A stretch of DNA of 64,000 nucleotides. Source: CBDCBA01 sp965214125 (GTDB taxonomy: Bacteria > Planctomycetota > Phycisphaerae > Tepidisphaerales > Tepidisphaeraceae). Positions 52,398 to 60,697 of this stretch are shown in pieces. The position numbers were made by a program, and so were the translations under genes. The notes beneath the pieces were generated by a model. That model did no database searches, was not told where the DNA came from, and was given only the letters and a program-made list of their open reading frames with translations. Where the stretch lies: positions 114,455-178,454 of the forward strand of contig CBDCBA010000034.1 of NCBI GenBank assembly GCA_965214125.1, written 5' to 3'. Numbering within the stretch: position 1 is the stretch's first letter; each line of letters opens with the position of its first letter.

Positions 52398-53744
52398 ATG
52401 ATCGGGCGTTTCTCGAAGCTGGTGCCGCTGATCGCGGCGATCTTGTTCGTCGCGCCGCCGGTCGTCGCGGAGGTGGTCGACCCGCCGATCACGGTCGCGC
52501 TGACGGTCGTCGAGGAGCCCCGCAACCGCCGCGTGACCGGCCTGCTCGTCGGGTACGACAGCGTTGCCATCACCCTCGAGATCCGCGGAGAACGCGAGCG
52601 TTTTCCCTACAACACGCTCACGCCGACGAGCCTCTTCACCGCCCGGCACCGCGCGATGCCCGACGGCGCGGATGCGGCCGCCTGGCTCGACCTCGCCCGC
52701 TTCGGCCGCGCCGTGGGGGCCGAGCGCCAAAGCGATTACGCCCTGCTCGAAGCGCTCAAGCTCGACGAGACCGTTCGCCCCGAGGTCGACGCGATCCGCG
52801 AGGAACCGGTCGGCTCCCTGCGCGATCCCGGCGTTGTGGCCGATGCCGCGCCGGTCGAGTCGGCAATGCCCGAGGGAACCGACGCCGCGCCCGTGCCGGA
52901 GGACGACGGCCTGCCGCCGAAGTTCCTGCCCGTCTCCGCCGAGGCCGCCGCCCGGCAGGAGGAGCTCGCCCGCGCCGACGCCGACCGCATCGCCCGCACG
53001 CTCGGCGTCCGCCTGCGCGAAGTGACGACGCCGCATTTCATGATTTTCACCGATTGGGACCCGGTTGACGACCCGTGGCTCGCCGAGCAGCTCGAGGCCG
53101 CCTACACGCTGCTATGCCGCGAGTTCGCGGTGCCCGCGGGCCAGCCCGTCTTCATCGGCCGCCTGCCGGTCTACATGTATCACGGCCAGGAGACGATGCT
53201 GTGGCACGCCCGCGAAATCGACGACTTCGCCGACGCCAGCGAGTCGATTGCCGGCTACTTTCGCGGCCGCACCGACGGCATCGGCCGGCTCGTGATGAGC
53301 AAGCCTGTCGCGACGCGGCGGGTCGGTTTGCACGTCGCCCGGCAGATGTGGCGACGGACGCTGACGCACGAGTTCGTCCACGCCTTTCTCAGCCGATATC
53401 GCGGCAACGGCTTCCTGCCGCGCTGGATGAACGAGGGCCTGGCCGAGATGCTGGCCGAGACGATCTACCCGCGCCCCGGCGCCCTGGACACCGCCCGCCA
53501 TCGCGCCCGCCACGGCCCGCCGATCGCCTCGATTTTCGACGACGCGACCATGCCCGGCGTGGACCTCTACCCGGTGATGATGACGCTGGTGGTCGCCATG
53601 TACCGCGAGGACCCCGACCGCTTCGTCCGCCTCGTCGACCGCGTCAAAGCCGGCGAGGAGTGCGAGGCGGTGCTGCTGGAGCTGTACGACGTGAACTATG
53701 GGGGCCTGGAACTCGCGTGGCGTGACTACATGCGGCGGAACTAG
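52398..53744 (+). CDS. Secreted gluzincin-type metalloprotease (HExxH), DUF1570-like
   Basis: A 448-residue exported protein. Signal peptide (LVPLIAAILFVAPPVVAEVV), an N-terminal beta-domain with RRVTGLLVGYDSVAITLEIR, an acidic linker, then a peptidase domain starting at TPHFMIFTDWDPVDDPWLAE. The zinc site is LTHEFVHAFLSRY (His324, Glu325, His328) with the third ligand Glu in RWMNEGLAEMLAE. LYPVMMTLVVAMYREDPDRF follows. This arrangement fits DUF1570-like planctomycete peptidases. Substrate is unknown. It is likely an operon with the DUF4105 gene. Confidence 0.87.
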   Translation: MIGRFSKLVPLIAAILFVAPPVVAEVVDPPITVALTVVEEPRNRRVTGLLVGYDSVAITLEIRGERERFPYNTLTPTSLFTARHRAMPDGADAAAWLDLARFGRAVGAERQSDYALLEALKLDETVRPEVDAIREEPVGSLRDPGVVADAAPVESAMPEGTDAAPVPEDDGLPPKFLPVSAEAAARQEELARADADRIARTLGVRLREVTTPHFMIFTDWDPVDDPWLAEQLEAAYTLLCREFAVPAGQPVFIGRLPVYMYHGQETMLWHAREIDDFADASESIAGYFRGRTDGIGRLVMSKPVATRRVGLHVARQMWRRTLTHEFVHAFLSRYRGNGFLPRWMNEGLAEMLAETIYPRPGALDTARHRARHGPPIASIFDDATMPGVDLYPVMMTLVVAMYREDPDRFVRLVDRVKAGEECEAVLLELYDVNYGGLELAWRDYMRRN

Positions 53745-53816
53745 CGTCCGGGCGTCAATCCTGCTCTTCCCCCTATCGGACCCGCCCCACGATGCCCTCC
53801 CAAAACGCGATCTGGC

Positions 53817-53894
53817 GTAGGGTGGGCCCCGGCCCACATCCGGTTGACCCGTCAGCCTCCGCAACCACCGACGGTGGGCCAGGGCCCACCCTAC
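53817..53894. repeat. Doubly palindromic element, GTAGGGTGGGCC family
   Basis: Arms 53817-53837 and 53874-53894 match in 20 of 21 positions when inverted, and each folds alone (GTGGGCC-CCG-GCCCAC). It is related to the inner element at 30289-30348 in its GTAGGGTGGG start. It lies in the 652-base gene-free region 53745-54396. Confidence 0.9.
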
Positions 53895-54001
53895 GGGTTT
53901 TCGAACAGCTCCTAGGGCCCCTTCCCAACCACGCTCCTGCCCACTGAACCGCCCTTCCCTCACCCCGCGCAAGCTCCGCCACGCGGCAGACACGTCCGAT
54001 C

Positions 54002-54253
54002 CGCGAAAATAAACCAGTCGAGCGACCCGAAAAACAAGAAGAACGACCCGTCCGACAGGAAGTACGTCCCGCTCGACAGGAATTACGACCCGCCCGACAA
54101 GACAATCGCCGCGCCCATCTGGTTTTTCGCCTCGTCGAACAGGTCGTTCGACTCGCTCAACATGTCTTTCGCCCCATCCGATAGGAAGATCGGCCCGCCG
54201 AACAGGTTAACCGGGCCGCCGAACCGGAAGATCGACGCGGCAAACAGGAGGAT
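54002..54253. repeat. Twelve-unit degenerate tandem array of exactly 21 bp
   Basis: The 252 bases divide into 12 successive 21-base units without any gap. Each plus-strand unit begins with CG (consensus CGACCCGCCCGACAGGAAGA plus T). Conserved parts are the opening CG and the central AACAGG or GACAGG; ends vary. Examples are CGACCCGTCCGACAGGAAGT plus A (unit 3) and CGTCCCGCTCGACAGGAATT plus A (unit 4). On the minus strand the units would encode heptapeptides but a TAA interrupts them, so they are unlikely to be translated. The array lies about 140 bases upstream of the LEPRRLL gene. The rest of the gap holds the element at 53817 and no gene. Confidence 0.88.
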
Positions 54254-54396
54254 CCGCCCGCCCTCGACGCCCGCCCCGCCGTCCCACGCGATCGCCCTGC
54301 GGCACCGCTAAGGCCAATGCTCCTGACCACCATATCTCGCTGATCTTTGCCCTTGAGGTTGACACAGCGGGTCAAGCTTGGCAGGGTGACCGGGTC

Positions 54397-56556
54397 ATGC
54401 GAAGCATACTCCGCCGCCGCAGGTTACCCCGTCGTCCGCAGCTCTCGCACCGGAGTTCAACGATAGAGGCGCTGGAGCCACGTCGCCTGCTCAGCACAAC
54501 AACCGTTTTCTCCGAGAGCCCATATCAGTCCTACGGGAATGGCGCGGAAACGTTCGACGCCGACTTCTCACAGGAGCCGCACACGCACGCGTCGTGGTCG
54601 TGGGACGTCGGCTACTCCGTCGGCCTTCGCTACGCCTCGACTACGGACGTTGATTTCACCGTCAGCATTGACGGCGAAGAGCACATGCGGATGTGAGTCG
54701 AATGGATCAACATCGGAGACTTCCCTTACGACGAAGGACCTGAAGACGCGTTCCACCCTGAAGTCCACATCGAGCAGAAGACGGACGGGCAGTGGTTCTC
54801 GACCAACACCGTTGACGGTGGTGAGACCTTTCCGCACAGCGGGTCGAACTCGACACTCACCGTTGCGGGTAGCGGCTTCGACACGTCGAGAGGCGAGGGT
54901 TTCTCGATTTCGAAGGTTAGCGCCCGGGCGATCGCCCCGGACATCTCTATCTCAAGCACTTGGGGGAATGAAGACCCGTCGTACGACGATCCGGCAGGCG
55001 GGCCGCAAGACATCATTCTCACGGTGAGTCGGAGCGGTGCCCCGCTCGACTTGCCGGTATCGGTCCGCCTGACTCACCCTGCTCCGCCGGACCCGAATGT
55101 CGGCTTCCCCTACGGACCCGATCCCATTCAATACGACACCGCGCAGGAGGGTCAGGACTTCTCCAGTTCACCGCGGTCCGTCACCATCCCGGCGTGGGAA
55201 GACGAGACGGAGGTCACGATCAGCGTGATTGACGACGACGAGCTTGAGGCGTTGGAAGCGTTCACGCTTTACGTCGAGGAACCTGTTCCGGGGCAGGACA
55301 ACTACGCCTTCTTCGCCGACCCGGCGAACCCACCGGCAACGAAGCCGGGCATCGGCGACAACGACTGGAATCTCGAAAGGTTCAGTCTCAATTTTGCTAA
55401 CGATCAGAACATGATCGCTGATGATGGCGAATCGCTCGGTGTCTATGACTGGTACGATGACGACGCCGACGGGACCCATGACGATGCGTCTCCTCAGGCT
55501 CCTGCCGTGAAAGAGCCTCCAATTCCGGTTTCGTACGCTAGGACCGAGTTCGAGCAGATCCCAAGTCTTCCTCAAGCAACCCCGCGTTTTACAATGAAGC
55601 CCGGTAGTACCATGTCCGGCACTTGGATCATTGAGGGTGAGCCGCAAGGTCAAGCTTTGGATGCCTTCACATTTGAGGTTGAGGGCGTGGGAGCCAACGG
55701 TCGAACCGTCAGCAGCTTCATCGAAAGTGAGATCGCGTTGCCAAGCGAGATCAAACATAAGCCTGGGACGCAGGTTAAGTGGACGGTCTGGCGCGAGCCG
55801 CCGCGTGATCCCAACGCGGAGCGATTGCCGCGAAACCAGTTGCAGAAGTACGAGTACGGCACCACCAGCAACGATGTATTCGTGACGGGTGCAGAAATCG
55901 GCGGTGGTGACCAGCGTTTTGTTACGGTCGTCGAGGTGGGCACCCGCGGTGCCGACGGTCTGAATCCTCTGGCACAGGGTGGAAGTGAAGCAGTATTTGA
56001 CGCCATCTGGGACAACGAGTTCAAGGGCAAGCAGATCAAGCCCTACACCCCGAGTGGACAGGGCGGTGCTCAAGCACTCAAATATGAGCTTCGCGCGGCA
56101 ACCGTCCAGCCAAGCTTTTGGGTTTCGCGTCTGCTCGCAACCGGGCAGGGACAGTGCGATCAGTGGACTGCTTTCCACCTTGCAGTTCTGAAGGCGCAAG
56201 GCATCTCCAACGCTAGTGCTCAACGGGTCGATCCCAAGCCGGGGTTCAACGGGTTTTCTGTGGAACCGGCACCCGCACAAGGTGTCGGGATGCTGATGTC
56301 TGGCAGCGGAGGGGTTGAAAACGGATACTTCTCGTTCCACTCGGTCGTTCGGTTTGGGGACCGACCTGACGCCGTATATGACACGGCCTACGGTCGTGAT
56401 GCCGTGGGTGCGAACGGCGTGACTGCGGAAGTGACTTGGGAAGCGGACAATGTGAAGCAACACGTGTTGTTCGCCTACGATGAGGAGAAGGAGAAATTTG
56501 TCGTCACTGCGGAGATCGACGACGACGAGAACGAAGAGGATCTGACATGGATCTAA
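54397..56556 (+). CDS. LEPRRLLS surface protein with Calx-beta and transglutaminase-like domains (internal TGA)
   Basis: A frame of 719 codons from ATG 54397 to TAA 56556, interrupted once by TGA at 54694-54696. The N-terminus carries basic residues and IEALEPRRLLSTT, a motif found at the start of large planctomycete surface proteins. Without the TGA the frame continues VEWINIGDFPYDEGP; a TGG Trp codon is the simplest original. Then a Calx-beta domain (ISSTWGNEDPSYDD, QDIILTVSRSG, RSVTIPAWEDETEVTISVID) and, from about residue 560, a cysteine-protease/transglutaminase-like block: GQGQCDQWTAFHLAVLKAQG, YFSFHSVVRF and VYDTAYG, giving a Cys-His-Asp order. GC is lower than around it. It overlaps the next gene by ten bases. 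Function as a surface enzyme or adhesin is inferred. Confidence 0.75.
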
Positions 56557-57365
56557 TCCCGATTATCTCGCTTCGATCAGACCGACTAATCTTCGCTTTG
56601 CCAATGGTTTTTATGGCCTCCTTCGTTGCCTCAGGCTGCTCGAGGGTGGAGGCGGGCAGATCCAGCACTGCAGAGCTGATCACAAATCCGCAAGCTTTGG
56701 ATCGAGTCATATTTGAGACCGAAGTCGATGACGGTCATCTTAGGTACTACATCGGTGCTCCGATCGCACGCGACGAGTTACCGTCCAGCCTGCAATACAA
56801 CTTGGCCGGCGAAGATGCGGGCCTGCTAAACGGTGACAACTACCGGCGTCAGTTTCGTCCCGTACGTGCTGTATTGAAGACGCATCACAACCGCGTGATT
56901 ACACTATGGCATCGAGTTCGGACGGAAAGCTTCTACGATTCGGACGCAGTGACCGTGGCCGAGCCGCAGTCTCTCATTCTCGACGCCGACTTGGCAGAAG
57001 GCGAACTGGTGACGGTCTTCTCGACTGCGGCGGGCTTGGGCGTTCAACGGTACCGGCCGTTCGGAAGCAACAGCGCGATCTATAAGGATCGCGAGAGGCT
57101 CGGCTTGAAGATCGGCGACGACCTTCCCGTGAAGCCGAAGGGCCCGCAATCGTCGGCACTGTTGCCAGCCAGCCGTTGGCACAGCCCGTCCGTTTTAGGA
57201 GGGAGCGGAGGGCCGTTGAAGAATTACAGCGCCGAGCTTGCACATCAGGGCGGTCGCTGGTGGATCACCGTCACGGCTCACGCTGTCGGCGGGGATCTTG
57301 TCAGTCATTGGGCCGAAGTCGAGGGTGCTGAGGGCCTCTCATTCGAGTGGATCGGTGGCGACTAA
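56547..57365 (+). CDS. Hypothetical lipoprotein partnered with the LEPRRLL protein
   Basis: A 272-residue protein with signal FALPMVFMASFVASGC (lipobox Cys about 31). The ATG lies ten bases inside the preceding frame, so translation is coupled. The body is beta-rich with ELITNPQALDRVIFETEVDD, LKTHHNRVITLWHRVRTESF and ITVTAHAVGGDLVSHWAEVE. No family is recognised. Composition (more A and T) matches the preceding gene and differs from the rest of the window, so the two probably arrived together. Confidence 0.75.
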   Translation: MDLIPIISLRSDRLIFALPMVFMASFVASGCSRVEAGRSSTAELITNPQALDRVIFETEVDDGHLRYYIGAPIARDELPSSLQYNLAGEDAGLLNGDNYRRQFRPVRAVLKTHHNRVITLWHRVRTESFYDSDAVTVAEPQSLILDADLAEGELVTVFSTAAGLGVQRYRPFGSNSAIYKDRERLGLKIGDDLPVKPKGPQSSALLPASRWHSPSVLGGSGGPLKNYSAELAHQGGRWWITVTAHAVGGDLVSHWAEVEGAEGLSFEWIGGD

Positions 57366-57475
57366 CGCCCGCTCGTTCCGCTCTCAAATATGCTAGTCGG
57401 TGGCACGGGTCGCCTTCACCGACGCACCACCGCCGCCACGGGTCTGGCTGCGCCCGACCTGTCCCGCCGGCTGCA

Positions 57476-58341
57476 CTATCGGCCCGGCCAGCCGTGCCTG
57501 GGTTCGTAGCCGAGGACTCGGCGGGCCTTGGCGATGCTGAGCAGCGTGGCGTGCTCGCCGATCTCGCCGCGACGTTCGACGTTCGACGTTCGACGTTGGG
57601 AAAGGTCGCGTCCAGCAGGTCGCTGTTCTTCGTCCGCATCGTCGTGTCGGCGTTGGCGATGATGAAGATGTCGGCGCCGGTCAGGTCGGCGGCGAGGGCC
57701 AGCCGCATCGCCTCGGCGGCGTCGCGGGCGTCGATGTAACCCCAGAGGTTCCGCTTGCGCTGGGCCGGATCATCCTGCCAGGCGTCGAACTTCGTATAGT
57801 CGTCGGGCTCCATCACGTTCGAGAGGCGCAGGCCAAGGATTTTCATCGACGGGTCCCACCGGCAGAACTGGCGGGCCATCTCCTCGCCCATCACCTTCGA
57901 CAGCGAGTAGGCCGACTCGGGCCGCGGGGCGTACTGCTCGTCCACCGGCACGTACGGCGGCGGCGTTTGGAACGGCAGGCCCAGCACCGTTTCGCTGCTG
58001 GCCCAGACGACGTTGTTGATGCCCAGCACGCGGCAGGCCTCGAAAACGTGATAGGTGCTGAGCGTGTTGGCCTCGAACGTGGCGGCGTTGGTCATCAACC
58101 CCGGCGCGGGAATCGCCGCGAGGTGGACGACGCCGGTGACGTTGCCGCGCGCCTTCTCATCCGTGTGGCCAAGCGCGGCGATCGTTTGGCCGTAGTCGCG
58201 CAAGTCCGCCTTGAGATAGGGCACGCCGAGGTTTTCGGCGGGCGGAACCAGGTCGACGTCAAGCACCGCGTGGCCGTGCTGCTTGAGGTGACGCATGCAC
58301 GCGCGGCCGGCCTTGCCGCTGCCCCTGGTGACGCCAATCAT
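57476..58341 (-). CDS. NAD-dependent epimerase/dehydratase (C-terminal frameshift in a heptamer repeat)
   Basis: An SDR-type sugar nucleotide epimerase or dehydratase of about 285 residues. The ATG at 58341 opens the Rossmann motif GVTRGSGKAGRACMRHLKQH, followed by VVHLAAIPAPGLMTNAATFE, the catalytic block VWASSETVLGLPF and YSLSKVMGEEMAR (Tyr and Lys), RLSNVMEPDDY and YIDARDAAEAMRLAL. At 57571-57598 four GACGTTC-type 7-base units occur; the frame after them is wrong, but shifting it gives GEIGEHATLLSIAKARRVLG YEPRH and a TAG at 57476. Two extra units (14 bases) would explain the shift. The substrate is unknown. Confidence 0.82.
57571..57598. repeat. Heptanucleotide tandem repeat in the epimerase gene
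   Basis: Three perfect GACGTTC units and one GACGTTG unit. A change of one unit shifts the reading frame by one base. The number seen puts the conserved C-terminus out of frame. Confidence 0.85.
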
Positions 58342-58431
58342 GCGACGATCCCATCGCCGGATCAGGCGTGCCTTTGGCCCGGGCAGAATCGCGTTGAAAT
58401 TGAACGCTTTGCCGATGCCCAAGTCGCGGCG

Positions 58432-59445
58432 ATGTCGCTACCGTTGGCGCCGATGAGTTCTCCCCAGGCCGCCGCCCCGTCGCATCCGTCCGCCGCCTCT
58501 GCCGAGGCCGAGCGTCGCGTTGGTCCGCCGCCGAAGGAGGAACTGGACCAGATGACCCTGGCCGAGAAGGCGGCCAGCCTGATCGGCGTGATCGGGCCGG
58601 TCATCGCCCTCGTGGTCGCCATCGTCATCGCCTGGCAGTGGGAGGGCTTTAGCTGGCTCTACGCCCTGCTGCTCGGCGGCGGGTACGTGCTGACGGCCCT
58701 GGGCGTCACCGTCGGATATCACCGCTACTTCACGCACAAAAGCTTCGAGACGAACGCCGTGGTGAAGGCCTTCCTCGCCTTCCTCGGCAGCACGGCCGTC
58801 GAGGGCTCGCCGATCAAGTGGGCGGCCATGCACCGCTGCCACCACCAGCATTCGGATCACGATCACGACCCGCACTCCCCCCACCACCACGGCGGCGGCG
58901 TGATCGGCGTGATGAAGGGCTTCTGGCACGCCCACGTCGGCTGGATCTTCCGCGGCGACCCGCAGAACCTGGAGCGTTACAACCCCGACCTTCGCGCCGA
59001 CAAGGTCACGCTCGTGATGAGCAAGCTGTGGGTCGTCTGGGCGATGCTCGGCTTCGTCATCCCCACGGCCATCGGCGGGCTCGTGACGATGAGCTGGACC
59101 GGCGCGTTGCTCGGCTTCCTGTGGGGCGGGCTTGTGCGGCTGCTGGTGGTCCACCACGTGACGTGGAGCATCAACAGCGTCTGCCACATCTGGGGCACGC
59201 GGCCGTTCAAGAGCAACGACGAGAGCCGCAACAACTGGTTCTTCGGCTTCTTCGGGCTCGGCGAGGGATGGCACAACAACCACCACGCTTTCCCGACCAG
59301 CGCCCGCCACGGCCTGCGGTGGTGGGAGTTCGATTTGAGCTACATGGTCATCCGCGGCATGGAACTGCTCGGCCTTGTCCACAGCGTGAAGGTGCCCGAC
59401 TCGCGCCGCCAGGCGATGAAACGCCAGCCCCGCCCGCGCCGCTAG
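58432..59445 (+). CDS. Acyl-CoA/acyl-lipid delta-9-type fatty acid desaturase
   Basis: A 337-residue membrane di-iron desaturase; ATGs at 58432 and 58453 are both possible. After a Pro/Ala-rich start there are membrane segments (LIGVIGPVIALVVAIVIAWQ, GGYVLTALGVTVGYHRYFTH). The three His boxes are HRYFTHKSF, HRCHHQHSD and EGWHNNHHAFP, as in acyl-CoA desaturases of the stearoyl type. A His-rich insert DHDHDPHSPHHHGGG follows box 2. It introduces double bonds to adjust membrane fluidity. It is divergent from the epimerase and 13 bases before the aldolase gene. Confidence 0.93.
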   Translation: MSLPLAPMSSPQAAAPSHPSAASAEAERRVGPPPKEELDQMTLAEKAASLIGVIGPVIALVVAIVIAWQWEGFSWLYALLLGGGYVLTALGVTVGYHRYFTHKSFETNAVVKAFLAFLGSTAVEGSPIKWAAMHRCHHQHSDHDHDPHSPHHHGGGVIGVMKGFWHAHVGWIFRGDPQNLERYNPDLRADKVTLVMSKLWVVWAMLGFVIPTAIGGLVTMSWTGALLGFLWGGLVRLLVVHHVTWSINSVCHIWGTRPFKSNDESRNNWFFGFFGLGEGWHNNHHAFPTSARHGLRWWEFDLSYMVIRGMELLGLVHSVKVPDSRRQAMKRQPRPRR

Positions 59446-59458
59446 GGGTTCGCCCGCG

Positions 59459-60487
59459 ATGCAGCGCGTTAACCTTTACAGCGACACCCAGACCCAGCCC
59501 ACCGACGCCATGCGCCAAGCGATGGCGTCGGCCGTCGTAGGCGACGAGCAGCGTGGCGAGGATCCGACCGTCAACGCCCTGTGCGAGCACGTCGCCGGAC
59601 TGCTCGGTAAGGAGGCGGCGCTGTATCTGCCCAGCGGCGCGATGTGCAACCTGATTGCCGTCAAGACGCACACGCGGCCCGGTGACGCGATGTTGTGCGA
59701 GCGCGAGTGCCACATCATCCGCGCCGAGTGCGGCGGCGCCGGGCTGACAAGCGGCGTAATCGTCGACCCGATCGACTCCGCCGACGGCACGTTCACAGCC
59801 GATCAGGTACGCGAGCGGGTAAAGCATTTGTCGCTGGGCCTTTATGCCCCGCCGGCGCGGCTAGTGTGTGTGGAGAACACGCACAATTTCGCCGGTGGAA
59901 CGGTCTGGCCGCTGGAGAGGCTCGACGCCGTCGCCGCAGCCGCGAAAGAGCATGGCCTTGCCAGCCACGTCGACGGCGCCCGGATGCTCAACGCCGCCGT
60001 CGCGACCGGCGAGTCGCCCGCCCGCCTTTGCCGCGACTACGACAGCGTTTGGATCGACTTCAGCAAGGGCCTGGGCGCGCCGGTCGGCGCGGCCCTGGCC
60101 GGCAGCCGCGAGTTCATCGAGCACGCCCGGCGGTACAAGCACATGTTCGGCGGCGCGATGCGGCAGGCGGGGATCATCGCCGCCGGAGCACTGCATGCGT
60201 TGAACCACCATGTCGATCGCCTCGCCGACGACCACGCCAACGCCCGCCGGCTCGCGGAGGCGCTGGTCGATTCCGGCAAATACGCCATGATCGGCGGCCG
60301 CATGCCGGCGACGAACATCGTCTTCTTTCGCCCAACCGATGTGAATCGAGACGCCGCCGACGTTGCCCGCCGCGCGAAGGAGCATGGCGTGGACCTCTCG
60401 CTCCTCCACGGCCGTCTGCGGGCGGTCACGCACCTCGACGTCGACCGTGCGGGCATCGACCGGGCGATCGACGTGCTATGCCACTGA
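59459..60487 (+). CDS. Low-specificity L-threonine aldolase
   Basis: A PLP enzyme cleaving threonine or allo-threonine to glycine and acetaldehyde. The 342-residue protein has VNLYSDTQTQPTDAMRQAMA, VVGDEQRGEDPTVNALCEHV, LYLPSGAMCNLIAV, the PLP block LASHVDGARMLNAAVATGE with Asp, and the Schiff-base Lys in VWIDFSKGLGAPVGAALAGS, then RYKHMFGGAMRQAGIIAAGA. All conserved blocks are present and the length is normal. It follows the desaturase closely and ends before a strong terminator. Confidence 0.94.
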   Translation: MQRVNLYSDTQTQPTDAMRQAMASAVVGDEQRGEDPTVNALCEHVAGLLGKEAALYLPSGAMCNLIAVKTHTRPGDAMLCERECHIIRAECGGAGLTSGVIVDPIDSADGTFTADQVRERVKHLSLGLYAPPARLVCVENTHNFAGGTVWPLERLDAVAAAAKEHGLASHVDGARMLNAAVATGESPARLCRDYDSVWIDFSKGLGAPVGAALAGSREFIEHARRYKHMFGGAMRQAGIIAAGALHALNHHVDRLADDHANARRLAEALVDSGKYAMIGGRMPATNIVFFRPTDVNRDAADVARRAKEHGVDLSLLHGRLRAVTHLDVDRAGIDRAIDVLCH

Positions 60488-60503
60488 GGCCGAGCACCAC
60501 GCG

Positions 60504-60530
60504 AAAACGGCCGCACGATGCGGCCGTTTT
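60504..60530. terminator. Bidirectional rho-independent terminator
   Basis: A perfect stem AAAACGGCCGCA/TGCGGCCGTTTT with a three-base loop sits between the aldolase gene and the convergent tRNA-Arg gene. A and T runs at both ends serve both strands. Confidence 0.9.
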
Positions 60531-60534
60531 GGGA

Positions 60535-60608
<74 letters not shown>

Positions 60609-60697
60609 GTGGGGGAGTGCGTGGGCCGACATTATTGGCCGATGCCGACGGCGGGTCAAGCGTTCGCGGGCGGTTCGGGAGCAGATTCAGCGCGTCC

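Noticed and set aside
53773..54375. Minus-strand open frames with Ser-Cys-Arg-rich heptapeptides (53773-54105 and 54157-54375)
   Set aside because: They are translations of the 21-bp DNA array and nearby repeats; low complexity, different frames, no start context.
54694..54696. TGA as a selenocysteine codon
   Set aside because: No SECIS-like hairpin was evident downstream, the context fits Trp, and no selenoprotein family is recognised.
55168..56463. 431-codon open frame on the minus strand opposite the LEPRRLL gene
   Set aside because: It runs antisense to a frame with clear Calx-beta and Cys-His-Asp features and has no domain, signal or ribosome site; it is a shadow caused by codon bias.
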